Notes: generated from the sequence alone by a model not told the origin. Counted from the stretch's first letter, positions 33,887-45,088 are shown. The stretch: DNA of 64,000 nucleotides from Cyrtodaria siliqua (GCA_037043455.1 JAWPHD010001230.1:1-64000), one strand, 5' to 3'. Translations and numbers: made by a program.

Positions 33887-36498
33887 TAATCCTGTAAAAA
33901 GAAAAAAGCCTGTGGCAATGATCTCATTTATTACGAAAATATAATTTACGGTGGTCCGATTTTACTTGCCGTTATTACAAAATTATTCAATTATATGTCG
34001 TCATTGTCACATATACCCGTTGATATGAAAAAGGGTATTATTTCGACCCTTTACAAAGAAAATAATAAAAACAAAATGGACCCTAATAGTTACAGGGCTA
34101 TTTCTCTCTGTTCTACCATGTTAAAGGTATATGAAAAAGTGTTACTTAAAATTTTAGAACAGTCTAGTACGCTAAAGTTTAACACATTACAAGGAGGATT
34201 TCAAAGAAATATTAATTGTAAAATGACGTCCTTTCTCTTACGTGAAAGTATCTACTTTGCAAAAGAAAACAGTTCTAAACTTTTCACTTGCTTCCTGGAC
34301 GTGAGACAAGCATTTGACCACGTTTCTCATAGCATCTTGATGCTGAAACTGTATAGGACGGGGATTAAAAAATCTATTTTTAAAATTATTCTAAGTATGT
34401 TTGAAAATGTTTATAGCTGTGTTAAATCACAAGGCCAATCCTCGGATTGGTTCCCCATTTTACAGGGTACCAGACAAGGCCAAGTAATGAGCCCGTATTT
34501 ATACTTAGTTTTCATTAATGATCTTATGGATAAATTAGACCAATCACCCTACGGTCTGAAAATTAATGATACTGGTTACAGTTGCCCAACATCGGCGGAT
34601 GATATGGTGCTCAGTTCACTCACTAAGAACGGCTTAGAAAAACTTATGTCAATATGTCATAATAACTCTATCCGTGAAAAATATACATATAATGCTAATA
34701 AATGTAATGTTGTTGTTTTTAACGAACGCCTTTCTGATTCACAGAGGAATCCAAGGCTATGGCACTTAGGCCAAAACATTGTTGATGAAACATACACATA
34801 TGTTCATTTAGGTATTTTATGCAGTAAGGACATGAGTCTGAATGAAAACATTAAAGACGCATGCACAAAACTACGTAAAACATACTTTGGATTGTCCGAC
34901 TGTGGCGTCCATTCAAAATGGTCTTCACCCAATAACAGTAAAACATTTATATCAAACGGTTGTACTATCGAGGGCATTATACGGCTGCGAACTATGGAAC
35001 ACCATTTCTGACACTCAATTGAAGTCTTTAGAGCGTGTACATGTTCAATGTATTAAATATATGCAGTCTCTGCCTAAACAAACTCGTAGTGACGTCGCAC
35101 TAGCTTTAATCGGTCTCACAAGAATCGAATATGAAATTGATAAGCGTAAGTTATTGTTGTTTGGCCAATTATGCAGCATTAATAAAGGATTTAGAATACA
35201 GACAATTTTCGCTAATAGACTTATGCAATTTATGTCTCACCCACGTAAAACACAAGGCTTTATGCCAGACATTTACCGTATATTAGGGAAATACCAATTA
35301 ACTTACGTTTTAACGGAATATATTTCTACTGCATTTTTTCCTACGTTAAGACAATGGAAAAAAAGACTTAAATCAAATATACATAAGTCAGCCGAACTTG
35401 ATTTCAGATCAAGACTTATCCAAGATTACAGTCTTAATAATTTTCTCAAGATACAAGGGGAAATAACGCCAAACAGTATCTGGTACTTCTCCCAATTATA
35501 TCGTGATTATTTACCGTACTGTAGAACTGTCATATTTGTCATTGGTAAACTATTTGCACGCAAATATTTAACTGTTTGTCCAAAGTGCAAATTAATAACA
35601 GAAACGGTAGCTGAACATTTAATTTTATTTTGTTCATCAAATAATACCTTGCGGCATTCGTTATTATGCAAGATACACAAAATATGCGGCTTAAATAAGT
35701 ATGATCAACTTTGTAACTTAAGCGCGTTTAATCAAATTATAGAATTTGTGTCCGGCTTTCCGTCTTTAAACATGTCGGACAAACAAACGGTTGCTATTTC
35801 TAAAACCACGTTCAGATACTTACATCATATGACGAAATCTTTAAATATTGTGTATATATAGGGCTCCTATTTAAAGTATGTTAAGTTTCTTTGAACTAAT
35901 GAGACTATGTTTTATTTACAAATACTTTGCATAATAAATGTTTGTATTGATTGAATATTATATCAAGATAGAATTTTAAATTTAATAATTGATTTAAAAC
36001 TCAAATCAAATTTTTGCTATATGCTTGCCAGTAACTTATCTTTGAAAAGAAATATTTAGAACCTTCAAAAATGCTATCCTTTTTATCTTAATTCTAAGGA
36101 TCATGTTTGAAAACAAATACATATGAAACGTATGTCAATCCAAGAATCCATGAAGTGTATGTTCTTGTGTTTCGTTTCGGCAAGACATGTCGGCCTTTGG
36201 ATTATCTATGGCAAGAGTACTTGAATAAATATTATTTCTACACATATACTTCATTATTAAGTGGAGGAACATTTCCTGTTAATCTCCGTCCGTTTGTACA
36301 TATATTAAATAAGTCAAACTGTCAAGTTTAAATATTTATTTGTTTTGTATAAATTTGTTCTTGTTCTTGTATATAACTTAACTGTCATGTACTGTCTATT
36401 TGTTTTTGTGTATGTGTATTCACTATGTATATATGTTATTTTGACTCTCCTGTATATTTATATTATGGAGGAAATAAAGAATCAATCAATCAATCAAT
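33887..36498 (+). mobile_element. 5'-truncated LINE (non-LTR retrotransposon)
   Basis: 2612 bp inserted between the two 729-bp copies. It starts inside the reverse transcriptase coding region and ends with an A/T-rich 3' region and an (ATCA)n tail (AAAGAATCAATCAATCAATC). A 5' truncation together with a simple-repeat 3' tail is the signature of target-primed reverse transcription. The clade was not determined, but the RT and the C-terminal CCHC-type motif fit the CR1/Jockey-like range. Confidence 0.9.
33890..35861 (+). pseudogene. LINE reverse transcriptase, truncated and frameshifted
   Basis: Before the first ATG, the frame from 33890 reads KKKACGNDLIYYENIIYGGP, the usual approach to an RT domain, so the 5' part is missing. 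From 33995: NSYRAISLCSTMLKVYEKV (motif 1/2), FLDVRQAFDHVSH (motif A aspartate), GTRQGQVMSPYLYLVFINDL (motif B), and SADDMVLSS (motif C, A-D-D in place of F/Y-A-D-D). The frame changes near 34905, within GVHS to IQNGLHPI. The other frame carries SRALYGCELWN and the C-terminal CPKCKLITETVAEHLILFC (C-x2-C...H...C) to the stop at 35859-35861. With the 5' truncation and this one-base shift it cannot make a full protein. Confidence 0.88.
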
Positions 36499-37227
36499 CA
36501 TTTTGATCGTAAATCAATTTCTTAAATGCTTCAATATCATTTCCACTTTTCAAATAAACGTAATTTCATTTCCTTTTCGTATACATGTCTTTTCGTATAC
36601 ATGTGATATTTACGGTGGCATAGAGGTGACATGTGTATGTTTGTATTTATCTCGTGCGCACGAGATACTAAGTCGTGCTCACGAGATACTAAGTCGTGCG
36701 CACGAGATAACTAAGTCGTGAGCACGACTTACTAACTCGTGCGCACGAGATACTAAGTCGTGCTCACGAGATACTAAGTCGTGCGCACGAGATAACTAAG
36801 TCGTGAGCACGACTTACTAACTCGTGCGCACGAGATACTAAGTCGTGAGCACGAGATACTAAGTCGTGCGCACGAGTTACTAAGTCGTGCTCACGAGATA
36901 CTAAGTCGTGAGCACGAGATACTAAGTCGTGCGCACGTGTTAGTAAGTCGTGCTCACGAGATACTAAGTCGTGAGCACGAGATACTAAGTCGTGCGCACG
37001 AGTTACTAAGTCGTGCTCACGAGATACTAAGTCGTGAGCACGAGATACTAAGTCGTGGGCACGAGATAATTAAGTCGTGAGCACGACATAATAAGCCAAT
37101 CAGAATACACTTTACATACATGGATGCTGTTTGAAAATGGCTGATAGCAGAGACGATTTTATTGTATTATACTTTAATGCAAGGTTAACGTATGAAGAAA
37201 TTCGGTTCGTTTTACGCGACCAGCATG
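36499..37227 (+). repeat. 729-bp duplicated target, downstream copy
   Basis: Second copy of 33158-33886, starting directly after the LINE (ATCA)n tail and leading without a break into the complete transposase exon 1. It includes the palindrome array at 36651-37096. Confidence 0.92.
36651..37096. repeat. Array of ~21 palindromic 21-bp units (copy 2)
   Basis: Same units in the same order as 33310-33755, ending 40 bp before the transposase ATG at 37137. Confidence 0.93.
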
Positions 37228-37689
37228 ATATAAACATATCACTCAGACATTTACATAGAGTGTTACGCGGATTGATGTTGCGACGAAGAATCTATAGTGA
37301 CTCTCGTACTGTGGTTGACTTTATTAGCAACGAACTTGAACATTCTGGACCGCTCCATGGATACCGAGTCATGCGTCAACGTTGCATAGCCAATGGTCTA
37401 CGGGTACGGGTCAACGATGTTGCTACCATCCTTCGTATATGCGACCCTCGGGGTAAGTTCAACCTGACAAAGTAAAGCAAACACACCTGCCCTTACAAAA
37501 CGTATACTGAAATTCATATTAGCTTCTGATACGAGTATGTACTTACACTACCCACAATAATGCCTAGGTAGTGGTGGTAGTTGTAGTGGTAGTAGTAGTA
37601 GTGGTGGTTTTTACGGTGGCCGGTTCGTTCAGGTGAGCATCCGGAGAACGTATACATGTCATTTGAAATCAAACAAAAAGTGTATATTT

Positions 37690-38166
37690 TTATGTCCCCA
37701 AAAATTTGGGGGCATATAGATTTGCTCTTGTCTGTCCGTACGTCCGTCCGTCCGTACGTACGTACGTTCGTCCGTCCGTCCGTCCGTCCGTACGTCCCGA
37801 AAATGTTGTGTCGCGCGCTGCACCTTTATTATTCGACCTACAGTCACCAAAATTCACACAAATGTTTATTGGGATGAGTTGTTGTGCACCTGGGTTTTAA
37901 TTTTTAAATGGCACCAGTAACACCAGAGTTATGGCCCTTGACATAGTCAAAATTAAGGCATTTTATATGGCAAATTTGTGGCACGCGCTGCTCCTTTACT
38001 AATTGGCATACAGTCACCAAACTTCACATAATTGTTTATTTGGATGAGTTGTTGTGCACCTGGGTTTTAATTTTTATATCGCACCAGTTACACCAGAGTT
38101 ATGGCCCTTGACATAGTCAAATTTCTCTGTTTCTGACAAGGCGGTATTGGGGGCATCGGTGTCTAG
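37690..38166. mobile_element. Repeat element within transposase intron 1
   Basis: Starts with the palindrome CCCCAAAAATTTGGGG and GGCATATAGATTTG, has a (TCCG/TACG)n run at 37735-37800, then two ~130-bp internal repeats (CACCAGAGTTATGGCCCTTG at about 37920 and 38090), and ends with ATTGGGGGCATCGGTGTCT. The inverted TGTCCCC/GGGGGCA ends suggest a MITE-like unit. It resembles 44530-44938 at its ends. Confidence 0.6.
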
Positions 38167-38808
38167 TTATTCTAAGATCCGTGATTTTATTTTTATTTTT
38201 ATAACAGGGATACAAAAATCTAGTGTAGGAAAAAATTTTCAAAATGTATATCCAGAAACCTAAATGTTCTAATTTTCTCATAGTAATTGGATTGGTATTA
38301 TTTATTAACAGGTGTGGAAGCGCGGACTGCTAGAAGATTTCAACGACGGAATTATTTTGCAGCTGGACCAAACTTTATTCGGCATCTCGACGGATACGAC
38401 AAACTGAAACCTTACGGACTGTGCATACATGGATGTATCTGTGGGTTTTCTAGGAAAGTTATATGGCTAAATGTATACCATACAAACAGCAATCCAAGAA
38501 TTGTCGCTGGGTATTTGCTGGAAGTGTTAAATGAGTACGGTGGCACTCCTAGGATAATTCGAGGGGATTTTGGAACAGAGAATGTAGTAGTGAGAGAAAT
38601 ACAAAGGCATTTGAGGGCTGATGAAAATGCTTACATCTCAGGCTCAAGCACACTTAATCAGCGGATTGAGAGCTGGTGGGGCTACCTTCGACGCCAACAT
38701 ATTCAGTATTGGATGGACACATTCAAAACCCTCCAAAATGCAGGAGACTTTTCAGGGAGCGACTCAGACAAGTGCCTTGTGCAATTTTGCTTCATGGCTT
38801 TACTACAA

Positions 38809-39833
38809 GTAAATATAATCTTTTCAATTCTAGAATGTATTTTATGGCCGCGTGTATAAGAAGTAAGAAAACTACACTGTTCAATAAGCATTTGTCATGT
38901 TTCTGGTTCTATTTAAAATGCTTTTATAATAATTTGATTTTTCATAATCAATTCAAATGTTTCATTTACTATTTTCTATTTGACAACTGTACAAAGAATA
39001 CCAATTCAGGCAAGTTCGCCAGAACCAATATTTTTTTACGGTAATCCATTCATCATTGGCCCCATGTGTTATCGTGTTATTTCGGAAGACGTTCGTTAGT
39101 CACGGAAATTCACCAAGTAAGCAATACGACATCGTCTCCATGACGTTCGGCTTGAGTCGTGGATGTCCGTGGCATACGGACGTCTTCCGATGTAGGCGGG
39201 AAAACACGATATACTGATGGATGGATTATCCTCAATGAAAAAGGGACAGTTTCAAACGTTTAACTTAAATGTTGAGTAGATATCTGACAAACACTATATT
39301 AATTATCACAGTCCATCTAATAAAAGCAGATTTGTGAATTAGCTTAAAATATGGTTTAATTGATAGACGTGAAAAGTGCGAACCATCAAACACCACAACG
39401 TCATATGTAGGCCGTAAAAACGTGTGTTTTGCGTCTCTCATGCTCATTTTCTCACATATTCTGTGCATGAAATGATGCTTGCGTGCGGATGTGTGTGAGC
39501 GTGTGTTTGTTTGTTTGCTCATAACCTGGATACCTTTTAAATTATGGTCAATATATTTGTTTGTTTGTTTGGATTTGACGTCGTTTTCAACACTGTTTAG
39601 GTCATATGGCGGTCAGACCACCTAGCCAGTGTTCCTGTGTTTACCAGTACTAGCCACTCTCTAGCGACAATGATCAATATATATGTTCGCACTGCGAAGG
39701 TTGACGTAATAGTGATCTTAATACCTGGAACTTTTTTCTTCCAATACAAACGCGCTAAAATATTTAAGAACACTTTTCTCCCAAACTCTCGTCTCGCGGT
39801 CCACGTGTATTATTATGTAGCACTTTGTTTCAG
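38809..39833. other. Transposase intron 2
   Basis: AT-rich. It holds the SINE fragment at 39545-39660 and a partly self-complementary GACGTTCG/CGGACGTC segment at about 39060-39190. Confidence 0.55.
39545..39660 (-). mobile_element. SINE fragment
   Basis: On the minus strand it reads TAGTACTGGTAAACACAGGA, CTAGGTGGTCTGACCGCC, GTGTTGAAAACGACGTCAAA then (CAAA)n. This matches the 3' half of the SINE at 24455-24680. Confidence 0.65.
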
Positions 39834-40644
39834 ACCGAGCTTTCATTGGCAGCAACAATGTGGAACAACCATTCAATCAGAAGGTCAAGAAACTAGCACG
39901 TTCCATTTGGTCAACCAAACAGGATGTACAGTTTTCCTAGACTATGGAACACTACAGACTATTTGTGGCCTGTATCAAGGGATGACATAGATGCTTGTCG
40001 TGGTCGAGTCCAGTTTCGTTCGACAGTATGCTGCGCACCTGATATGTATAACGTGTGTATAGACGTTATGGCCTTCTTCCACCAAACACTGTTGATGAAG
40101 CTGTTAGGCTCTTTCAACATTTGAGGAGACGCATACATGTCATTCACATATAAATGAATCATAAATATGTGGGAAAATAAAATGTCATTAAAAAATGACG
40201 ACTTTTGATAATAGCGTGACAAAAGAAGAAATTGCTCATAATGAGCAATTTCTCCTTTTGTCACAATGTTTTCATCTTTAATTAAATATTAAAACAGTTA
40301 TTCATAGTGTTTTTTGTTATTTTACGTAGATGTTTTCAAAGTCGTCTGCTGCAGATTTCTTGTATTATGGAAAGGGTTAAATGTGAGTTTTGCCTTGTGT
40401 TTCAGACTCCTGGTAGAGACTCACAACAAAGTGGTGGGATTGATGTGAACAGAGAACAAAACACTGGAAATAAGAAGTGTTGTTAATTAGGAGTCCATTT
40501 TAACCAACTCTAACCGTTCATCGATGTAGTTTTTTCTGTCCGCTTCTTGTGATTGTGTGAGCATAACGCGAGGCCACCGTGTGGAGAGTTATTCTAAACC
40601 AATCCCAGATAAAGGGGGTCAAATGTTATTGTTTCGATATAAAA

Positions 40645-40773
40645 TATCCCATAATTCTCATCATTCAAATCCTATGTTGTGGGTACTCATTAGAATCGTC
40701 TCGTCGAGACGATTCTAATGAGTACCAACAACATAGGGTTTGGATGAGTATAAAGAATATACCATGAGAATTA
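40645..40773. repeat. Large palindrome with a perfect 22-bp core stem
   Basis: GGTACTCATTAGAATCGTCT plus CG (40682-40703) faces its exact reverse complement at 40705-40726 across one T. The outer arms continue (TCAAATCCTATGTTGTGG against CAACAACATAGGGTTTGG, and ATAATTCTCAT against ATGAGAATTAT) with a ~14-bp asymmetry. Confidence 0.9.
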
Positions 40774-40930
40774 TCTGGAGCTCTGCTTGAATCCTCTAGT
40801 CTGCTATCAGCTTACAGCTTGTTTTAACTAAGTGTTGATATGGAAACAGAGCTGATGTTATAGAGACTACCAAACAACATATTTATCTCTGTTTAGGGCA
40901 CACTTTGAAAAATTGACTTAAATTGCGTCA

Positions 40931-41025
40931 AGCAAAATGGGGTCTTAATGCATCTGCGTAAAGTGTCGTCCCGGATCAGCCTGTGCAGTCCACACAGGCT
41001 AATCCGGGACGGCACTTTCCGCTTC
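40931..41025. repeat. Partial copy of the 127-bp hairpin MITE (see 45269)
   Basis: GCATCTGCGTAAAGTGTCGT, CCCGGATCAGCCTGTG and CACAGGCTAATCCGGG form the central hairpin. The outer arm is partly missing. Confidence 0.75.
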
Positions 41026-41900
41026 TAATGGATTTACACTTGGAGTAAAGCTTCTTGAAACAGAAATGCACTCAAAAGCGGAAAGTGTTGTATACTAAAG
41101 CTACTTTCCACAATGTCAAAATATTTCTGTTTCATGGACTACCCTATATCTCAATACCCCGGAGTCAGTAAGCGTGAGTCTGAATCATCTTGTATGTTCT
41201 GTGAAGCCCATACAGGCTGATCCAGGTTGATACTTTACGCTGATGCCGTATTGTTGTTTTCAACTTATGAAATAAATCTAGTTTGACTGTTTTGTATATG
41301 AAGCTAGGTAATAATTTAGCCATTACCACATATCCATGTTTTATGCCTCTGCAGCATAAAACTCTTTAAAACATTGTGAGACAAAAACATTTGTATGTTA
41401 TGAGCAACGGCTCCATTAACCACAAGGTTTTCAAAACCATCCAAACATGCAGATTTTCTTAACATGAGACTTTACCCTTTCCGAGATGCAAACAAAAATT
41501 TAACATGTCTGCAGTAGATGACTTTATAAAAACATGGGGAAAGGAGAATTTGCTTGTAACAAGCAATTTCTCCATTTCCCACCTTGTTTTATAATCAGTA
41601 ACCATTCTTACAATTGAAATTTTGTTTGTTCGGATTTCATAATCTTTTCTTGTGATGCTTTCAATTTTGAAGACCCTGTAAATGACATATCAAGGAATGT
41701 GTTAACCCTTTACTCCATGAATACGCATTTTAACGCATCTGCAGCAGACGACTTCAGAAAACATTGTGACAAAAGGAGAAATTGCTCGTCACTTTTGTCA
41801 CAATGTTTTCTACTCTATCTCAAAATGAAACTGTCATTTGGCGTAATTTACTATTAACGTCTGCTGATGCTTTCAATTTGCACCCGTTACAAAATTCCGT

Positions 41901-41960
41901 ATGGGGTAATGGGTTAAATTATGTGGTAATGGGTTAAATTATGTGGTAATGGGTTAAGTC
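41901..41960. repeat. 20-bp tandem repeat, 3 copies
   Basis: ATGTGGTAATGGGTTAAATT repeats at 41901, 41921 and 41941 with minor changes at the ends. Confidence 0.9.
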
Positions 41961-43046
41961 ATCCTTCACTGTTGTCTATCAGCCTGTCCACTGCCTGCAA
42001 GAAGCACAGATGTACTTGGAATATGCTTTTGCTCTTGCATATTGTAAAGGTGTGGAAGATTTGGGAAAGAGAAGCAAATGCTAGTTAAAATGAGTTGCTT
42101 CTTTTCCCACAAAATCATTCAAACTTGTTGTCTGTTTTCAGAGGAAAGATTTGGGCCAGTTCTGAGTCTTGGAATATTGTCGATTAACTTAAGTCACCAC
42201 TTTCTTAACCATTTCCCTGACATGTCATGTATAGCCTCTTTCAAATTGAAAGTCTCTCATGAAAAAAAGTAGAAAATCTGGACAAATGAAAGTATAATAG
42301 TAAAATATTGAATAGAAAACATAGTGTGAACAGGAGAAATTGCTTTTTATAAGCAATTTCCCATTTTCCCACACTGTTTTCAGAAGTCGTTTGATACAGA
42401 CATGTCAAAAGTTGTCTGTATCTGGGAAATGGTTAATTTGTTTATTTAACATGGTTAGCTTACAAGCTTTTGTGAATTGTTAAAACTGCTATATTGTCTA
42501 AATCCATGATTACTCTTAACCTCGCAACCGTATTCTCTGTGGCCGAGACTTCTTACAAGGCTGCCATTTTCCTCTCCCGTCACAATAACTGAGAATGGTA
42601 GCAGTTGGCTTTGTTGGAGAGCTCAGGGTTTTGGGGATCGCATTATGAATGATGCTGTAGTGCCCAGGTCACCCTTTCCATGAGCAGCAGACAACTTTTG
42701 AAAACATTCTGAGCAATTTCTTCTTTTGTCACAATGTTTTCAACTTTATTTAAATAATTATAAATATATTCTTCAACTTTGTCTACATGTTTTCGAAGTC
42801 GTCTGCTGCAGATTTCTTGCATGTTGGAAATGGTTTCTTCTGCAGCAGATGTCTTGGAAACATTGTGGGAAAAGGATAAATTGTTTCCAACGATGTTTTT
42901 GATACAGTCTCACAGTTAAACTTTCACGTGTCTTTTTTGTCTGGTTCTTCCATTCTTCTCTGGAGAATATTAACCTTATACCACCATTTCATATAAGCTT
43001 CTTTGGAAACGCCGTGAGATCAGGCCCAGAGGTTATAAAACTTGTG

Positions 43047-43165
43047 TGAGGGTCCTCTGTGGCTGAGTGGTTAAGGCATTGGATTAGCACTCGGGCATCC
43101 AGAGTTTGAGTCCTGCTTGCGCTGCTTGTGTCATGGGCACAGAGCACAGAGATTGTTACTGAGCA
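43047..43165 (+). mobile_element. tRNA-like SINE head
   Basis: Box A-like GTGGCTGAGTGGTTAAGGC and box B-like GAGTTTGAGTCCTGC, followed by TTGTGTCATGGGCACAGAGC. The acceptor stem does not pair, so it is a SINE or tRNA pseudogene rather than a tRNA gene. Confidence 0.6.
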
Positions 43166-43918
43166 TGCAGAATAAACTGTTTTATGACAACAATATCAGC
43201 TCAAGTTGTTTGTAGAAAGCAATGTCTGCCTTGCAATCATGCTTTTTTCTGAAATCAAGTATGATGATCATTTTTGCTCCATCCAAGATTTCCTTGTATA
43301 TATTATATAATCCCTTTAATACAAAAGATGAATTATTTTCCCAATGAAATAATGAATTTTTGTCGAGCCCGCTTGCTTTTAAAGTATTTTCTATTAACTG
43401 TTTGCAACTTCTGGACTGCCAAAATGAAACATTTAATAGAAAAGACTTGACATTCTTAATAAATATTTTAGAGGGAAGAAAGCATAGTGGTAAAACTAGA
43501 AATTGTTCAATATTAACCCTTTTCCTGATATGCCATTTTTAGACTCTTCCAAATTGAAAATGTCTGAAGAAAATAAATCAATACTGGAACAAATGAGGGT
43601 TAAAATTTCTGACAGAGTAGAAAACATTGTGGGAAAGGGAGAAATTGCTCGTTATGAGCAATTTCTCCTTTTCCCACAATGTGTTTAAAAGGCATCTGCT
43701 GCAGACGCGTCAAAAGTCGTCTGTATAGGAAAGGGTTAACAAGTTTTCCTTTTCCCAGAATGATTTAAAATATGTCTATTGCAGAGAAGTAGGAGATGCT
43801 TTTAATGAGGGAAAGGGTTTAGATGAGTAATTAAAGGGTATCAACATCTTTTACATTTGTCTAGTGTATTTTATTTTAAAATCTGGAGGAAATAATTTAA
43901 CATCTAGATCTATGGAAC

Positions 43919-44450
43919 TTAAAGGGGTTGATGCATTATTTTCAAACACAGTTTATCTTAAAGGGCTCTAAAAAACTTGAAAAAAGCTGAAGGAATTATC
44001 AAAATGCCATGAAAAATAAACGAGATATGACCTATTGAAAATTTGCAAAGAACATAAATGGAGGCGGCCATCTTTGAACGATGACGTCATCGCGCCGTTT
44101 TACCATATATGGCATGTCGATAAAATGTATTTTAAAGCAAAAAAATTCACTGCAAATGAAAAATAATACTTAAATGTATACATTTTACATCTTTATATTT
44201 ATTTTTAATCAATTTGCAGTGGTTTTCTTTGCTTTAAAATACATTTTGTCAATATGCCATATATGGTAAAACGGCGCGATGACGTCATCGTTCAAAGATG
44301 GCCGCCTCCATTTATGTTCTTTGCAAATTTTCAATAGGTCATATCTCCTTTATTTTTCATGGCTTTTTGATAATTCTTTCAGCTTTTTTCAAGTTTTTCA
44401 GAGCCCTTTAAAATAAACTGTATTTGGAAATAGTGCATCAACCCCTTTAA
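43919..44450. mobile_element. TTAA-bounded foldback element (E3)
   Basis: Left: TTAA, AGGGGTTGATGCATTATTTT. Right: GAAATAGTGCATCAACCCCT, TTAA. Complementarity runs through most of the 532 bp. A second TTAAAGGGCTC/GAGCCCTTTAA pair lies ~38 bp inside the first. Each arm carries ATGACGTCAT and a GATGGCCGCC-type word. The interior is clearly homologous to 12777-13458 (GAATTATCAAAAT, GATATGACC, TCACTGCAAATGAA). Confidence 0.88.
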
Positions 44451-44529
44451 CAAATAAGCAGATGATTAAAATGACTAGTTCTGTCTAGCTTTTTTCATTT
44501 CAACAAACACCAAAATGTGTTTTTGAAAC

Positions 44530-44938
44530 ACTATGTCCCCAATTTCAGCTTTAACCACACGAAGTTCAATGTCATTTTCAAGGTCAAGGTGAAGGTCAAT
44601 GTCATTTTGCATGATGCTATGTGAAAGTCATTGACTAGTAGAATATGTATATGAATTATGGCGTATGTAGGTTAAATGGATCAGAAGTTACAATGATTTA
44701 TCAAAATGAAGATTTTAATGTCATTTTCAAGGTCATGGTGAAGGTCAAGGTCTTTTAGCATGCTGCCATGTGAATGTCATTGACTAATAGAATATGTATA
44801 CCAAATGTGAAGCCTGTAGCTGAATGGATCAAAGGTTACAGGAAATGTTAAAGTTCAGGACAGACATGCAGACACGCAGATACAGCGCAGACGGACCAAA
44901 AACAATATGCCCCCGATCTATCGATACGGGGGCATAAA
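44530..44938. mobile_element. Repeat element with AAGGTCA-rich internal duplication
   Basis: CTATGTCCCC at the left and GATACGGGGGCATA at the right are loosely inverted. Inside, two ~170-bp segments repeat TGTCATTTTCAAGGTCA, GGTGAAGGTCA and GTCATTGACTA. It ends with CAGACGGACCAAAAACAATA and TGCCCCCGATC. No coding potential. Confidence 0.6.
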
Positions 44939-44976
44939 AATAGCGACAATCACTAACAATACAAGTACATTTGAGC

Positions 44977-45088
44977 TGCATCTTGCGAAAAGGTGTATAA
45001 ATGCCTTTGCGTAGAGTGTCGTCCCTGATCAGCCTGTGCAGTCCGCACAGGCTAATTTGGTACGACACTTTCCGCTTCCAGTATATAT
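44977..45088. repeat. Partial copy of the 127-bp hairpin MITE
   Basis: GCATCTTGCGAAAAGGTG, GTAGAGTGTCGTCCCTGATC, CAGCCTGTGCAGTCCGCACA, GGCTAATTTGGTACGACACT. It is followed by a short (TA)n run. Confidence 0.75.

Larger units (their letters stand above)
37137..40124 (+). pseudogene. DDE/rve integrase-like transposase, three exons, one nonsense codon
   Basis: Exon 1 is 37137-37452, from an ATG in AAAATGGCTGATAGC to donor GG|GTAAGT (phase 1). Exon 2 is 38312-38808 (acceptor ATTAACAG, donor CAA|GTAAAT). Exon 3 is 39834-40124 (acceptor TTTGTTTCAG). Exon 1 encodes helix-turn-helix-like segments (LTYEEIRFVLRDQHDINISL, HLHRVLRGLMLRRRIYSD). Exon 2 carries an integrase core: RHLDGYDKLKPYG (first D), RIIRGDFGTENVV (second D) and NQRIESWWGYLRR (E). 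Exon 3 has MWNNHSIRRSRN, then an in-frame TAG at 39894-39896, then family-like MYSFPRLWNTTDYLWPV to the stop at 40122-40124. AATAAA lies at ~40175. This is the eukaryotic integrase-core type often assigned to IS3EU-like or rva_4 families, a name I give from memory. Only the one stop appears to inactivate it. Confidence 0.75.
40216..43686. repeat. Cluster of seven related hairpin elements
   Basis: Inverted units of type ACATTGTGGGAAAAGGAGAA, ATTGCTCGTTATGAGCAAT, TTCTCCTTTTCCCACAATGT, each ~50-67 bp. They lie at 40216-40264, 41536-41580, 41757-41810, 42315-42381, 42700-42741 (half), 42856-42900 (diverged) and 43620-43686. Flanks share GTCGTCTGCTGCAGA-type words. They encode nothing and look like short foldback MITEs or parts of a larger ~500-bp repeat. 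Confidence 0.8.

Noticed and set aside
33995..35861. An active LINE
   Set aside because: 5' truncated before the RT domain is complete, with a frame change near 34905.
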